64,000 bases of DNA from NCBI GenBank assembly GCA_027533105.1, contig JAPZTW010000009.1, positions 275,660 to 339,659 on the forward strand. The letters are read 5' to 3'. This document shows positions 1 through 7,179 of this stretch, piece by piece. Every line of letters begins with the position of its first letter. The stretch's first letter is position 1. Position numbers and translations under genes: made by a program. Below the pieces are notes generated by a model, which saw nothing but the letters and a program-made list of their open reading frames with translations, searched no databases and had not been told where the DNA came from. This DNA is from Sphingomonadaceae bacterium (GTDB taxonomy: Bacteria; Pseudomonadota; Alphaproteobacteria; Sphingomonadales; Sphingomonadaceae).

Positions 1-577
1 GCAGGCCCTCGGCCTCGAGGATCTGGGCGCGTTTTTCGCGCTCGGCCTTCATCTGGCGGGCCATGGCATTGCTGATATCGGCCGGCGGGCGGATGTCCTT
101 GATCTCCACGCGGGTGATCTTGACCCCCCAGGGCGAAGTGGCGTGATCGACCACCGACAGCAGCCGGGCGTTGATCTCGTCACGCTTCGACAGCGTTTCG
201 TCGAGGTCCATGCTGCCCATCACCGTGCGCAGGTTGGTAGTGGTGAGCTGCATGATCGCGACATAGAGGTTCGAGACCTCGTAAGCGGCCTTGCCGGCAT
301 CGAGTACCTGGAAGAACACCACGGCATCGACCCCGACCATGGCGTTGTCGCGGGTGATGATCTCCTGGCCCGGAATGTCGAGCACCTGTTCCATCATGTT
401 CACCTTGTGACCGACCCGGTCGATGAAAGGGATGATCAGGTGCAGCCCCGGCTGGGCCGCCAGCGTGTACTTGCCGAGCCGTTCCACCGTGTAGACATAG
501 CCCTGGCGAACGACCCGCACGCCCATGAGCAGGAAGATCACGACCGCGATCACCAGAAACAGCAGGAACCCTTCCAT
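1..577 (-). CDS. SPFH/Band 7 membrane protein, QmcA-like (cut by window edge)
   Basis: The gene reads leftwards from an ATG at 577 and runs off the window edge, so the C-terminus is missing; about 192 residues are visible. Residues 1-20 form one hydrophobic membrane anchor ([19 protein letters not shown]). A Band 7/SPFH domain follows with the family signatures [46 protein letters not shown] and VEIKDIRPP, then the start of the charged helix [14 protein letters not shown]. Family members form oligomeric rings at the inner membrane and often pair with an NfeD-like protein or modulate FtsH; which applies here is not visible. A strong ribosome site (GGGAGGG, 4 bases before the ATG) supports the start. 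Confidence 0.93.
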   Translation of the reverse strand, partial: MEGFLLFLVIAVVIFLLMGVRVVRQGYVYTVERLGKYTLAAQPGLHLIIPFIDRVGHKVNMMEQVLDIPGQEIITRDNAMVGVDAVVFFQVLDAGKAAYEVSNLYVAIMQLTTTNLRTVMGSMDLDETLSKRDEINARLLSVVDHATSPWGVKITRVEIKDIRPPADISNAMARQMKAEREKRAQILEAEGL

Positions 578-709
578 CGCACCCTCCCGGCAGCTTGCCT
601 CAAATCCTTGGCTTGCGGGATGTTAGCGTGTGGCGGGACGCGGGCAAGCGAAACCGGATCGAGGGCAGGGTTAACCCGGTCGTAACTACAATCACTTATT
701 CAGCCGGCC

Positions 710-1177
710 ATGATCCAGAACAAGCCACTTGAATTCGGCCAGGCCTTCTGGGGGTCCGAGCATCCCGACACCGCGCGCCTGAGGGTGCAGCAGGACTATG
801 TCGACAAGATGATCGCCCTCAAGCGCGAGAACATGGATCGCGTCTCGCATTACATCGATGACCTGCTGGGCAAGGCCAAGGAAGAACTGGGCCATGCCCG
901 ATCGGGCAGCAACGAACTGCGCAAGCTGGCCCTGGCCCAGCACATCGAGGAAATCTGCGCCTACCTGAAGGGCCAGGCCATCGACATCCAGCCGCCGGCC
1001 ACCGTGGGCGAAGGCGCGCGCAAGACCTTCGTGCTGGATGAAGTCCCCGCCTTCTTCGGCCGGGTTCGCTGCGTGCTCGACCGGTGGCACGATTCCCACA
1101 TGATCGAGCTTTACGACGAGATGGTGAACCTGGTGAAATTGAAGAAGCAGGTTTCGGTCGAGGGCGCCAAGGGCTGA
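710..1177 (+). CDS. Hypothetical cytosolic protein, 155 aa
   Basis: A 155-residue protein that I do not recognise as a named family. It is soluble, helical and charged, with no signal peptide or membrane segment. The stretch MIALKRENMDRVSHYIDDLL and the C-terminal VNLVKLKKQV look like amphipathic helices. Codon use matches neighbouring real genes (GC-rich third positions), which favours this strand over the open frame opposite. There is no convincing ribosome site before the ATG. It stands alone between divergent and convergent neighbours, so context gives no function. Confidence 0.7.
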   Translation: MIQNKPLEFGQAFWGSEHPDTARLRVQQDYVDKMIALKRENMDRVSHYIDDLLGKAKEELGHARSGSNELRKLALAQHIEEICAYLKGQAIDIQPPATVGEGARKTFVLDEVPAFFGRVRCVLDRWHDSHMIELYDEMVNLVKLKKQVSVEGAKG

Positions 1178-1204
1178 AGCCCCCGGCCCCCCGCAACTGC
1201 CTAT

Positions 1205-2092
1205 CTAGAGTTTGCCGAACAGGTCCAGCATCCGGCCCCAGGCCTTGTCGGCCTGCACCTTGTCGAACACCGGGGAATCGATCGTGCACCAGCCGTGATC
1301 GGCGGGGTAAACCTCGATCTCGGCCTCGCGCCCGGCTTCGGCGGCAGCCGCGCGCAGTGCGTCCTTGTCCCCGGGTGAGCGCTTGTCATCGTTCTGGGCG
1401 ATCGCGAACAGGAACCGCGCGCTGGTGGCCTTAAGCAGGCGGTGCGGACTGTCGGGCCGGTCGGTCACCAGTCCGCCACCATGGAACGAGGCGGCGGCGC
1501 GGATCCGGGCCGGATAGGCAAAGGTGCCGCGCACCGCGAAGGGCCCGCCCTGGCAATAGCCGCAGACCCCGATCCCGCGCCGGGTATTGACCGCCCGCTG
1601 ACGGTCCAGCCATTCGGCTGCCGCGCGCGAATCGAGACCGATCGCGTCGGGCGTCAGCAGCGGGATCATCGGCCGCAGCTTGGCCTGGCCTTCAGGGGTG
1701 CGCCACTGGGTGATCGCCTCGAAATGCGGGGCCGGGGCGGAACGGTAATACTGGTTCAGGACCAGCACGGCATGGCCATCGGCCGCCAGCCGCCGCGCCA
1801 TCACCTTGTAGGCTTCGCGCAGGCCGGCCACGTCGGGCCACATGATCACGGCCGGATGGCGGCCCTTCGCGGGATGGACGAAAAAGGCGTCGATCACCCC
1901 CGCAGTGGTCGGGATTCGCACCATCTTTTCGGTCAGCCTGGGCGCCGCCACGGTGCTGGCACCGAGCGGCGCAGCGAGGGCCGCCAGCCCCATGGCCCCA
2001 AGGCCCGCGCCCAGCCCGGCAAAACCGCGCCGGTCTATCCCCTGGCGCTCGAGCGCGGCTTCTTCCTCGATCGCGGTCAGGTCGTCACACAT
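1205..2092 (-). CDS. Dienelactone hydrolase family protein, Tat-exported
   Basis: An alpha/beta hydrolase of the dienelactone hydrolase family (295 aa). The N-terminus carries a twin-arginine signal: DRRGF at 20-24 followed by a hydrophobic GLGAGLGAMGLAALAAP stretch, so the enzyme is probably exported folded. The catalytic triad can be placed as Cys180 (GYCQGG), Asp235 or 236 (AQNDD) and His266 (PADHGWC), the family's Cys-Asp-His arrangement. The ATG at 2092 is preceded by AAGGGAG at good spacing and is preferred over an upstream in-frame start at 2152. The substrate is unknown; family members hydrolyse lactones and esters. It stands alone in the minus direction. Confidence 0.88.
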   Translation of the reverse strand: MCDDLTAIEEEAALERQGIDRRGFAGLGAGLGAMGLAALAAPLGASTVAAPRLTEKMVRIPTTAGVIDAFFVHPAKGRHPAVIMWPDVAGLREAYKVMARRLAADGHAVLVLNQYYRSAPAPHFEAITQWRTPEGQAKLRPMIPLLTPDAIGLDSRAAAEWLDRQRAVNTRRGIGVCGYCQGGPFAVRGTFAYPARIRAAASFHGGGLVTDRPDSPHRLLKATSARFLFAIAQNDDKRSPGDKDALRAAAAEAGREAEIEVYPADHGWCTIDSPVFDKVQADKAWGRMLDLFGKL

Positions 2093-2249
2093 GTCCAGGC
2101 TCCCTTGCTTGCCAGGTTTGCCCCCTCGCCCCCTGCTTAGCCGAGCCTGCACAAGAGGGCTAGCTTAACCGCGCGATTAACGGCACAGTGCATCCCGACA
2201 AGACGGAGCAGCCAGGCCGGGGGAGGCCAGGCCGAGCCGCAGGAAGGGG

Positions 2250-4361
2250 ATGGATGCGATGCGTTTGAGGCTGCTTGCTGCTGCCGCGCTGCTGGCGCTG
2301 GCCGGGTGCGGAAAATCGGTGTCTCCACCGGCCACGGAGGGCGTCACCGATGCCCTGATCCTGGCGGCGGGCGAAGGCGAATGGCTGTCCTATGGCCGCG
2401 ACTATGGCGAACAGCGCTTTTCCACCCTGACCGCGATCAACGATGGCAATGTCGGCCAGCTTGGCCTCGCCTGGTTTGCCGATCTCGATACGGCGCGCGG
2501 CCAGGAAGCCACGCCGCTGATGCACGATGGCGTGCTGTACACCACCACCGCCTGGTCGATGGTCAAGGCCTATGACGCCCGGACCGGCGCGCTCAAGTGG
2601 TCCTATGACCCGGAAGTGCCGCGCGAAAAGCTGGTCGAGGTGTGCTGCGACGCGGTCAACCGCGGGGTCGCGCTCTATGGTGACAAGGTCTATGTCGGCA
2701 CGCTCGATGGCCACTTGGTTGCGCTCGATGCCAAGACCGGCAAGGTCGTCTGGAAGAAGCTGACGATCCCCGAAGGATCGCACATGGCGATCACCGGCGC
2801 GCCGCGCATCGTCAAGGGCCGGGTGCTGATCGGCTCGGCCGGGGCGGAATACTTCACGCGCGGTTACCTGGCCGCCTTCGATGCCCAGACCGGTGACGAG
2901 CTGTGGCGGTTCTACACCGTACCCGGCGATCCGTCGAAGCCGCAGGAAGGCAAGCACCTCGATGCCGCGGTAAAGACCTGGAGCGGCGATTTCTGGAAGC
3001 GTGGCGGCGGCGGCACGGTGTGGGATTCGATCACGTACGATCCCAAGACCGACCTCGTCTATTTCGGCACCGCCAATGCTGAACCGTGGAACCCGGCCTA
3101 TCGCAACACCGATGGTGCGGGCGACAGCCTTTACACCGCCTCGATCGTGGCGGTGAAGCCCGATACCGGCGAATATGTCTGGCATTTCCAGGAAACCCCG
3201 GAAGATCGCTGGGACTACGATTCAAACCAGCAGATCACCGTGGCCGACCTGATGATCGGCGGCAAGCAGCGCCACGTGATCATGCACGCGCCCAAGAACG
3301 GCTTCTTCTATGTGCTGGATGCCGCGACGGGCGAGTTCATTTCGGGCAAGCCCTTCGTCGACGGGATCAACTGGGCGCGCGGGCTTGATCCCAAGACCGG
3401 CAAGCCCGACGTCAATCCAGACGCCAAGTACGAGCTGACTGGCAAGCCCTGGGTCGGCTTCCCCGGCGCGGTCGGGGCCCATTCGTGGACGCCGATGAGC
3501 TACAGCCCCAAGACCGGGCTGGTCTATATCCCGACCAACAACACGATGCAGGTCTATGCCCACGATCCGGACTGGAAGCCCGGCACCACCGGGTTCCAGC
3601 TGGGCATCGATGCCTCGCCGGGCAATGTCCCGGCCGACAAGGCCGTGCGCGCGGCAACGGCTGCGGCCATGACCGGGGCGCTGGTCGCCTTCGATCCGGT
3701 TTCAGGCACGGTAAAGTGGAAGGTGCCGCAGGATACCCCCACCAATGGCGGCACCCTGGCCACGGCCGGCAACCTGGTGTTCCAGGGCACGGCGCTGGGC
3801 GATTTCCGGGCCTATTCCGCCGATAGCGGCAAGCAGCTCTGGTCGTTCCCGGCGCAGAGCGGGATCCTCGCCGCGCCGATGACCTACATGCTCGACGGCG
3901 TGCAATATGTCGCGGTGATGGTCGGCTGGGGCGGCGTGTGGGACGTTTCGGCGGGCAAGCTGGTGACCAAGCGGATCACCCCCAACATCAGCCGCCTGAT
4001 GGTGTTCAAGCTGGGCGGCTCTGCCAAGCTGCCGGCGGCGCCCGAGGAGATCAAGCGGGTGCTCGATCCCCCGCCGCTCAGCGGCACGCCGCAGCAGTTC
4101 GCGATTGGCGAGAAGGCCTATACCAACTCGTGCAGCGTCTGCCACGGCGCGACGGCGGTGGCTGGCGTCCTCAACCCCGACCTGCGCCACTCGGTCTCGC
4201 TCGGCAATCCGAAGCTGTGGCAGGAAATCGTCCACGACGGCCTGCTCAAGCAGAACGGCATGGTCGCCTGGAAGGGGCAGTTCAGCCCCGAACAGATCGA
4301 GGCGATCCGGCTCTACGTGATCAAGCGCGCCAACGAGGACAAGGCGCTGGGCGCCCATTGA
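2250..4361 (+). CDS. PQQ-dependent quinohaemoprotein alcohol dehydrogenase, lipoprotein
   Basis: A 703-residue type II quinohaemoprotein alcohol dehydrogenase: an eight-bladed PQQ propeller plus a C-terminal cytochrome c domain. The N-terminus is a lipoprotein signal (LALAGC, Cys at about 20), so it should be membrane-tethered in the periplasm. Visible landmarks are the vicinal disulfide Cys132-Cys133, GAEYFTRGY (metal ligand Glu), GTANAEPWN (Asn ligand), WDYDSNQ with catalytic Asp322, haem c motif CSVCH at 628-632 and a likely axial Met671. Asp324, two residues after the catalytic Asp, is the position that is Asp in lanthanide-dependent PQQ enzymes. A second ATG at 2259 has the better ribosome-site spacing. 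No PQQ synthesis genes are nearby. Confidence 0.94.
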   Translation: MDAMRLRLLAAAALLALAGCGKSVSPPATEGVTDALILAAGEGEWLSYGRDYGEQRFSTLTAINDGNVGQLGLAWFADLDTARGQEATPLMHDGVLYTTTAWSMVKAYDARTGALKWSYDPEVPREKLVEVCCDAVNRGVALYGDKVYVGTLDGHLVALDAKTGKVVWKKLTIPEGSHMAITGAPRIVKGRVLIGSAGAEYFTRGYLAAFDAQTGDELWRFYTVPGDPSKPQEGKHLDAAVKTWSGDFWKRGGGGTVWDSITYDPKTDLVYFGTANAEPWNPAYRNTDGAGDSLYTASIVAVKPDTGEYVWHFQETPEDRWDYDSNQQITVADLMIGGKQRHVIMHAPKNGFFYVLDAATGEFISGKPFVDGINWARGLDPKTGKPDVNPDAKYELTGKPWVGFPGAVGAHSWTPMSYSPKTGLVYIPTNNTMQVYAHDPDWKPGTTGFQLGIDASPGNVPADKAVRAATAAAMTGALVAFDPVSGTVKWKVPQDTPTNGGTLATAGNLVFQGTALGDFRAYSADSGKQLWSFPAQSGILAAPMTYMLDGVQYVAVMVGWGGVWDVSAGKLVTKRITPNISRLMVFKLGGSAKLPAAPEEIKRVLDPPPLSGTPQQFAIGEKAYTNSCSVCHGATAVAGVLNPDLRHSVSLGNPKLWQEIVHDGLLKQNGMVAWKGQFSPEQIEAIRLYVIKRANEDKALGAH

Positions 4362-4368
4362 CCATAGT

Positions 4369-4402
4369 CGGCCGGGCGATTGGCTAGCCTTTCGCCCGGC
4401 CG
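4369..4402. terminator. Bidirectional hairpin terminator between convergent genes
   Basis: A perfect 11-bp inverted repeat (CGGCCGGGCGA at 4369-4379 and TCGCCCGGCCG at 4392-4402) surrounds a 12-base loop that is itself partly palindromic (GGCTAGCC). It sits exactly between the stop of the PQQ dehydrogenase (4361) and the stop of the opposing gene (4409). There is no long T-run, so termination may be factor-assisted. Confidence 0.7.
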
Positions 4403-4408
4403 CAGTTG

Positions 4409-5272
4409 CTAGCCCGACAGGGCCCGCACGATCAGCCAGACCAGCGCCACCGGGATCGCCAGCACCGCGAGGCCCAGCAGGAACATCTGGTTGCCCCCCA
4501 GGTTGTCCCTGGCCCTGGGACTGGCCGAATTGATCAGCACATAGACCAGCATCCCGGTGAGGATGAACGGCAGGGCCAGCCGCGTCGCCACATGGCGCAG
4601 GGGCCTGAGCAGGCGATCCGCCAGCGAGACGTGCGGCGGGGCCTGCCCCACCCGCTTGAACAGGCCATGGCGCTCGCGAGCGGCCTTGCCTGCCGACGGA
4701 GGATCCTCGCAATAGCGGTAGAGGTCGAGCCCGCCGACGCCGAACACGTCGGCGATGGCGGTCTGGGCCAGCCCGTAAATCTCCTCGGATGGTCCGGGCA
4801 CGAGGGTCAGCCCCGTTTCCGGGCGATAGACAGCCTCCGCCAGGGTCGCGCCGTCGGCATCATTCACCAGCTCGGTCCTGAACCGCAGATAGCGCAGCTC
4901 CCCCCGGTCAACCATGGCGGCCATGGCATATTCATCGTCAGTCACTTCGATCGCCAGCACCGGAATGGCGAGGTGCTGGGCGAGCGAGGCGGCTTGCTGG
5001 ATCAGGTCGGCGTTGAACTCGTGCGGCCGGATGGCGACCCCGTCACCCGCTGCGGCGATCTGGCGCAGCACCGGCGCCAGATCGATCCGGGGGCCGATCG
5101 TCCGCTCCAGCAAGCCGCCGAAATCGGGACGTCGCCGCAGCGGCTGGGTAAAAGCGGCCAGGTAAAACAGGCCGGTCCGCGTTTCGCGGAACAGCTGATA
5201 GCCATCCACCAGCCGGGCCAGCGCCGCGGCATCGGGCGCTTCTGCCAGGACAACGAAATGCGAACGCCACAT
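4409..5272 (-). CDS. Hypothetical protein with two C-terminal membrane segments, 287 aa
   Basis: Not recognised as a named family. Residues 1-225 are soluble. The C-terminus has two hydrophobic segments (around LALPFILTGMLVYVLI and MFLLGLAVLAIPVALVWLIV) separated by a short polar loop, so the protein is a tail-anchored membrane protein with a large, probably cytoplasmic, domain. No catalytic motif is evident. The start is uncertain because no ribosome site precedes the ATG at 5272. It converges on the PQQ dehydrogenase and lies 44 bases downstream of the DUF6356 gene, so it could be co-transcribed with it. Confidence 0.75.
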   Translation of the reverse strand: MWRSHFVVLAEAPDAAALARLVDGYQLFRETRTGLFYLAAFTQPLRRRPDFGGLLERTIGPRIDLAPVLRQIAAAGDGVAIRPHEFNADLIQQAASLAQHLAIPVLAIEVTDDEYAMAAMVDRGELRYLRFRTELVNDADGATLAEAVYRPETGLTLVPGPSEEIYGLAQTAIADVFGVGGLDLYRYCEDPPSAGKAARERHGLFKRVGQAPPHVSLADRLLRPLRHVATRLALPFILTGMLVYVLINSASPRARDNLGGNQMFLLGLAVLAIPVALVWLIVRALSG

Positions 5273-5316
5273 GGCCGCGGGTTATATGGCGTGCTTCGTT
5301 CGCGGCAAGCCCGGGG

Positions 5317-5562
5317 CTAGATCACGAAATCGAGGATCGCCGGCATCTGCTTCGTCTGGCGGTTCCTTACCATGCGTTCGTGCAGGGTGGAAATCTGCGC
5401 AGAGCCGGTCTTCACGAACAGGAACGGGAAGATCCCGTGAAGCAGGCAGGCGAACCCGCCGAGGATCATCCGGGCGCCAAAGCCCGTCGCCATGGCCAGA
5501 TGCTCGCCATAGGTCTCGCCGACGCTGGCGGGGTGCTCGGTGAACAGGTCCTTCAATGCCAT
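5317..5562 (-). CDS. DUF6356 family small protein
   Basis: An 81-residue protein matching the DUF6356 pattern: an N-terminal LFTEHPASVGETYGEHL stretch, one hydrophobic segment (MILGGFACLLHGIFPFLF), and a basic amphipathic tail (LHERMVRNRQ). Family members are widespread in alphaproteobacteria and of unknown function; the layout suggests a small membrane-associated protein. A near-consensus ribosome site (AAGGAGG, 8 bases before the ATG) makes the start firm. It is divergent from the Lrp-family regulator and shares its promoter region, so that regulator could control it. Confidence 0.85.
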   Translation of the reverse strand: MALKDLFTEHPASVGETYGEHLAMATGFGARMILGGFACLLHGIFPFLFVKTGSAQISTLHERMVRNRQTKQMPAILDFVI

Positions 5563-5594
5563 GGGATCGCCCTCCTTGTTGACGCAAGGATATG

Positions 5595-5621
5595 ACAGTT
5601 ATGATGCAAAATCATCACTGT
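5595..5621. promoter_or_regulatory. Palindromic operator candidate for the adjacent Lrp/AsnC regulator
   Basis: A 27-bp inverted repeat: ACAGT-t-ATGAT-gcaaa-ATCAT-c-ACTGT, with 10 of 11 arm positions complementary. It lies in an AT-rich patch between the divergent DUF6356 and Lrp-family genes. Two direct TGTGAT copies follow downstream (about 5634-5652). Size and symmetry fit an Lrp/AsnC dimer site; the assignment is inferred from position. Confidence 0.6.
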
Positions 5622-5664
5622 TTTTATGGCTTACTGTGATCTATTGTGATATTTCATCCCATCT

Positions 5665-6141
5665 ATGGCCGTTATCTTGCAACTTGATGCGATAGACTGG
5701 GCAATCCTCGGGGTCTTGCAGGCCGATGCCTCGCTGGCGGTGCAGGACGTGGGCGACCGGGTCGGCCTGTCCAGCAATGCCTGCTGGCGGCGGATCCGGC
5801 GGCTGGAAGACAGCGGGATCATCGCCCGCCGGGTGGCGCTGGTCGATCCGGCCAAGCTGGGCCTGGCCACCACGGTTTTCGTCTCGATCCGCACCAACCG
5901 GCACGATCCCAGCTGGCTGGAGGCCTTCTCGCGCGGGGTGGCGGCCATCGACGAGATCGTCGAATGCCACCGCATGGCCGGCGATGTCGATTACCTGCTC
6001 AAGCTGGTGGTGCGCGATATCGCCCATTACGACCGGATCTATCGCAAGCTGATCGCCGCGATCCCCGATCTGGCCGATGTCAGCTCCGCCTTCTCGATGG
6101 AGCGGATGAAGGCGACCACAGCCCTGCCCCGCCCGGCCTGA
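5665..6141 (+). CDS. Lrp/AsnC family transcriptional regulator
   Basis: A 158-residue feast/famine regulator. Residues 1-60 form the winged HTH (LDAIDWAILGVLQADASLAVQ, GLSSNACWRRIRRLEDSGII). Residues 65-150 form the RAM/AsnC effector domain (TTVFVSIRTNRHDPSWLEAF, VECHRMAGDVDYLLKLVV). The full family length is present. Members bind amino acids or related small molecules and form octamers on DNA. The ATG at 5665 has a poor ribosome site, but the domain begins immediately after it. The palindrome at 5595-5621 upstream suggests autoregulation. The ligand cannot be read from sequence. Confidence 0.93.
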   Translation: MAVILQLDAIDWAILGVLQADASLAVQDVGDRVGLSSNACWRRIRRLEDSGIIARRVALVDPAKLGLATTVFVSIRTNRHDPSWLEAFSRGVAAIDEIVECHRMAGDVDYLLKLVVRDIAHYDRIYRKLIAAIPDLADVSSAFSMERMKATTALPRPA

Positions 6142-6157
6142 TTTCGAGACCCTTATC

Positions 6158-6243
6158 GTCACCCCGGACTTGATCCGGGGTCCCGCTGCCTTGTCGAGCG
6201 TCGCAGAAGATAAGCGGGATCCCGGGTCAAGCCCGGGATGACG
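6158..6243. repeat. REP-type element: two inverted hairpin units
   Basis: Two copies of a roughly 31-base unit in opposite orientation. Each contains a hairpin: CCCCGGA-cttga-TCCGGGG at 6162-6180 and ATCCCGGG-tcaag-CCCGGGAT at 6219-6239. The outer flanks (CGTCA and TGACG; TCCCGCT and AGCGGGAT) are also inverted, giving a BIME-like pair. This is a common intergenic repeat form in alphaproteobacteria. It separates the Lrp regulator from the convergent esterase gene. Confidence 0.75.
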
Positions 6244-6261
6244 GGTGCTGGTCGGCTCCCG

Positions 6262-7179
6262 CTATTGCTTTTTCGCCAGCAGCCAGCTGAACACTTCGGG
6301 CAGACGCCGCGCCCAGGCGTTTTCCTCGTGCTCGGCGCCTGCGTAGACCCGGCTTTCCCAGTCGGTGCCCTTTTGCCAGCCGCGCGCCGCGATCCGCGCG
6401 TCGATCGCCTGCTGGTAAGGCGCATAGAAGGCATCGAGCGTGGCCGTGCCGTGATCGAGCCACAGCCGCCGCCCGACCGGACGGCCCAGCCGCTGGTCGA
6501 ACCAGCTCTCCCACAGGCGGATCAGTTCCGGGTTCGCCTCGCCCACCACGCGCGGATCGGCGGCGGGCCAGTGCGAGGACACGCAGCCGGCCCGGCCATA
6601 GACCTCCGGGCGTTCCAGAAAGGCATAGCAGCTCATCAGCCCGCCCATGCTCGATCCGACGATGGCCGTATCATCGCGCCCCGGCCGGGTGCGGAAGCTG
6701 GCATCGACCCATTGCTTGAGCGGGCCGGTCAGCCAATTGAGGTAAGCCTCGCTCACCACCGGCCCCTCGATCATCGCGTCCATCGCCGCGCGCGGGGTGC
6801 CGCTGGCCGCCTGGTAGACCGATTGCGGCAGGTACTGGCGATAGCGGTCCCGGCCCGGGGCCCAGACGCCGACGATGATATGCGGCTCCACCTTGCCGGT
6901 CCGCATCGCCGCCAGCATGGCCTTGTCGGCTGCCCAGACCTTGTTGAAATTGCTCTTGGCCGGATCGAACAGGTTGTGCCCGTCATGCATGTAGAGCACC
7001 GCGTAACGGCGATTGCCCCGGTCATAGCCCGGCGGCAGCCAGATCGAGAGCCGCTGCACCGGAAGGCCAGCCGCCTCGACCCGCTCGTATTCCAGGAACC
7101 GCCCGGCGTCCTCGGCCGCCAGCGCCGGAGCGGCCAGCAGCGCGCCGATCAGCGCCAGCAGGCCGCCCAGCCACCGCAT
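6262..7179 (-). CDS. Secreted esterase, alpha/beta hydrolase (esterase D family)
   Basis: A 305-residue exported esterase. A cleavable signal peptide (LLALIGALLAAPALAAE) precedes an esterase-D-type alpha/beta hydrolase domain. Nucleophile Ser177 lies in GSSMGG, the oxyanion region is YMHDGHNLFD, and the likely catalytic His is in AEHEENAW. The ATG at 7179 overlaps the stop of the upstream GH97 gene (TGATG), so the two are translationally coupled; a GTG one codon earlier is the alternative. As the last gene of the glucan operon it may deacylate a substituted oligosaccharide, but that is only inferred from position. Confidence 0.85.
   Translation of the reverse strand: MRWLGGLLALIGALLAAPALAAEDAGRFLEYERVEAAGLPVQRLSIWLPPGYDRGNRRYAVLYMHDGHNLFDPAKSNFNKVWAADKAMLAAMRTGKVEPHIIVGVWAPGRDRYRQYLPQSVYQAASGTPRAAMDAMIEGPVVSEAYLNWLTGPLKQWVDASFRTRPGRDDTAIVGSSMGGLMSCYAFLERPEVYGRAGCVSSHWPAADPRVVGEANPELIRLWESWFDQRLGRPVGRRLWLDHGTATLDAFYAPYQQAIDARIAARGWQKGTDWESRVYAGAEHEENAWARRLPEVFSWLLAKKQ

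Noticed and set aside
692..1099. Minus-strand frame opposite the 155-residue hypothetical protein
   Set aside because: Similar length, but the plus-strand product has a more protein-like helix pattern and codon use; the choice is not absolute.
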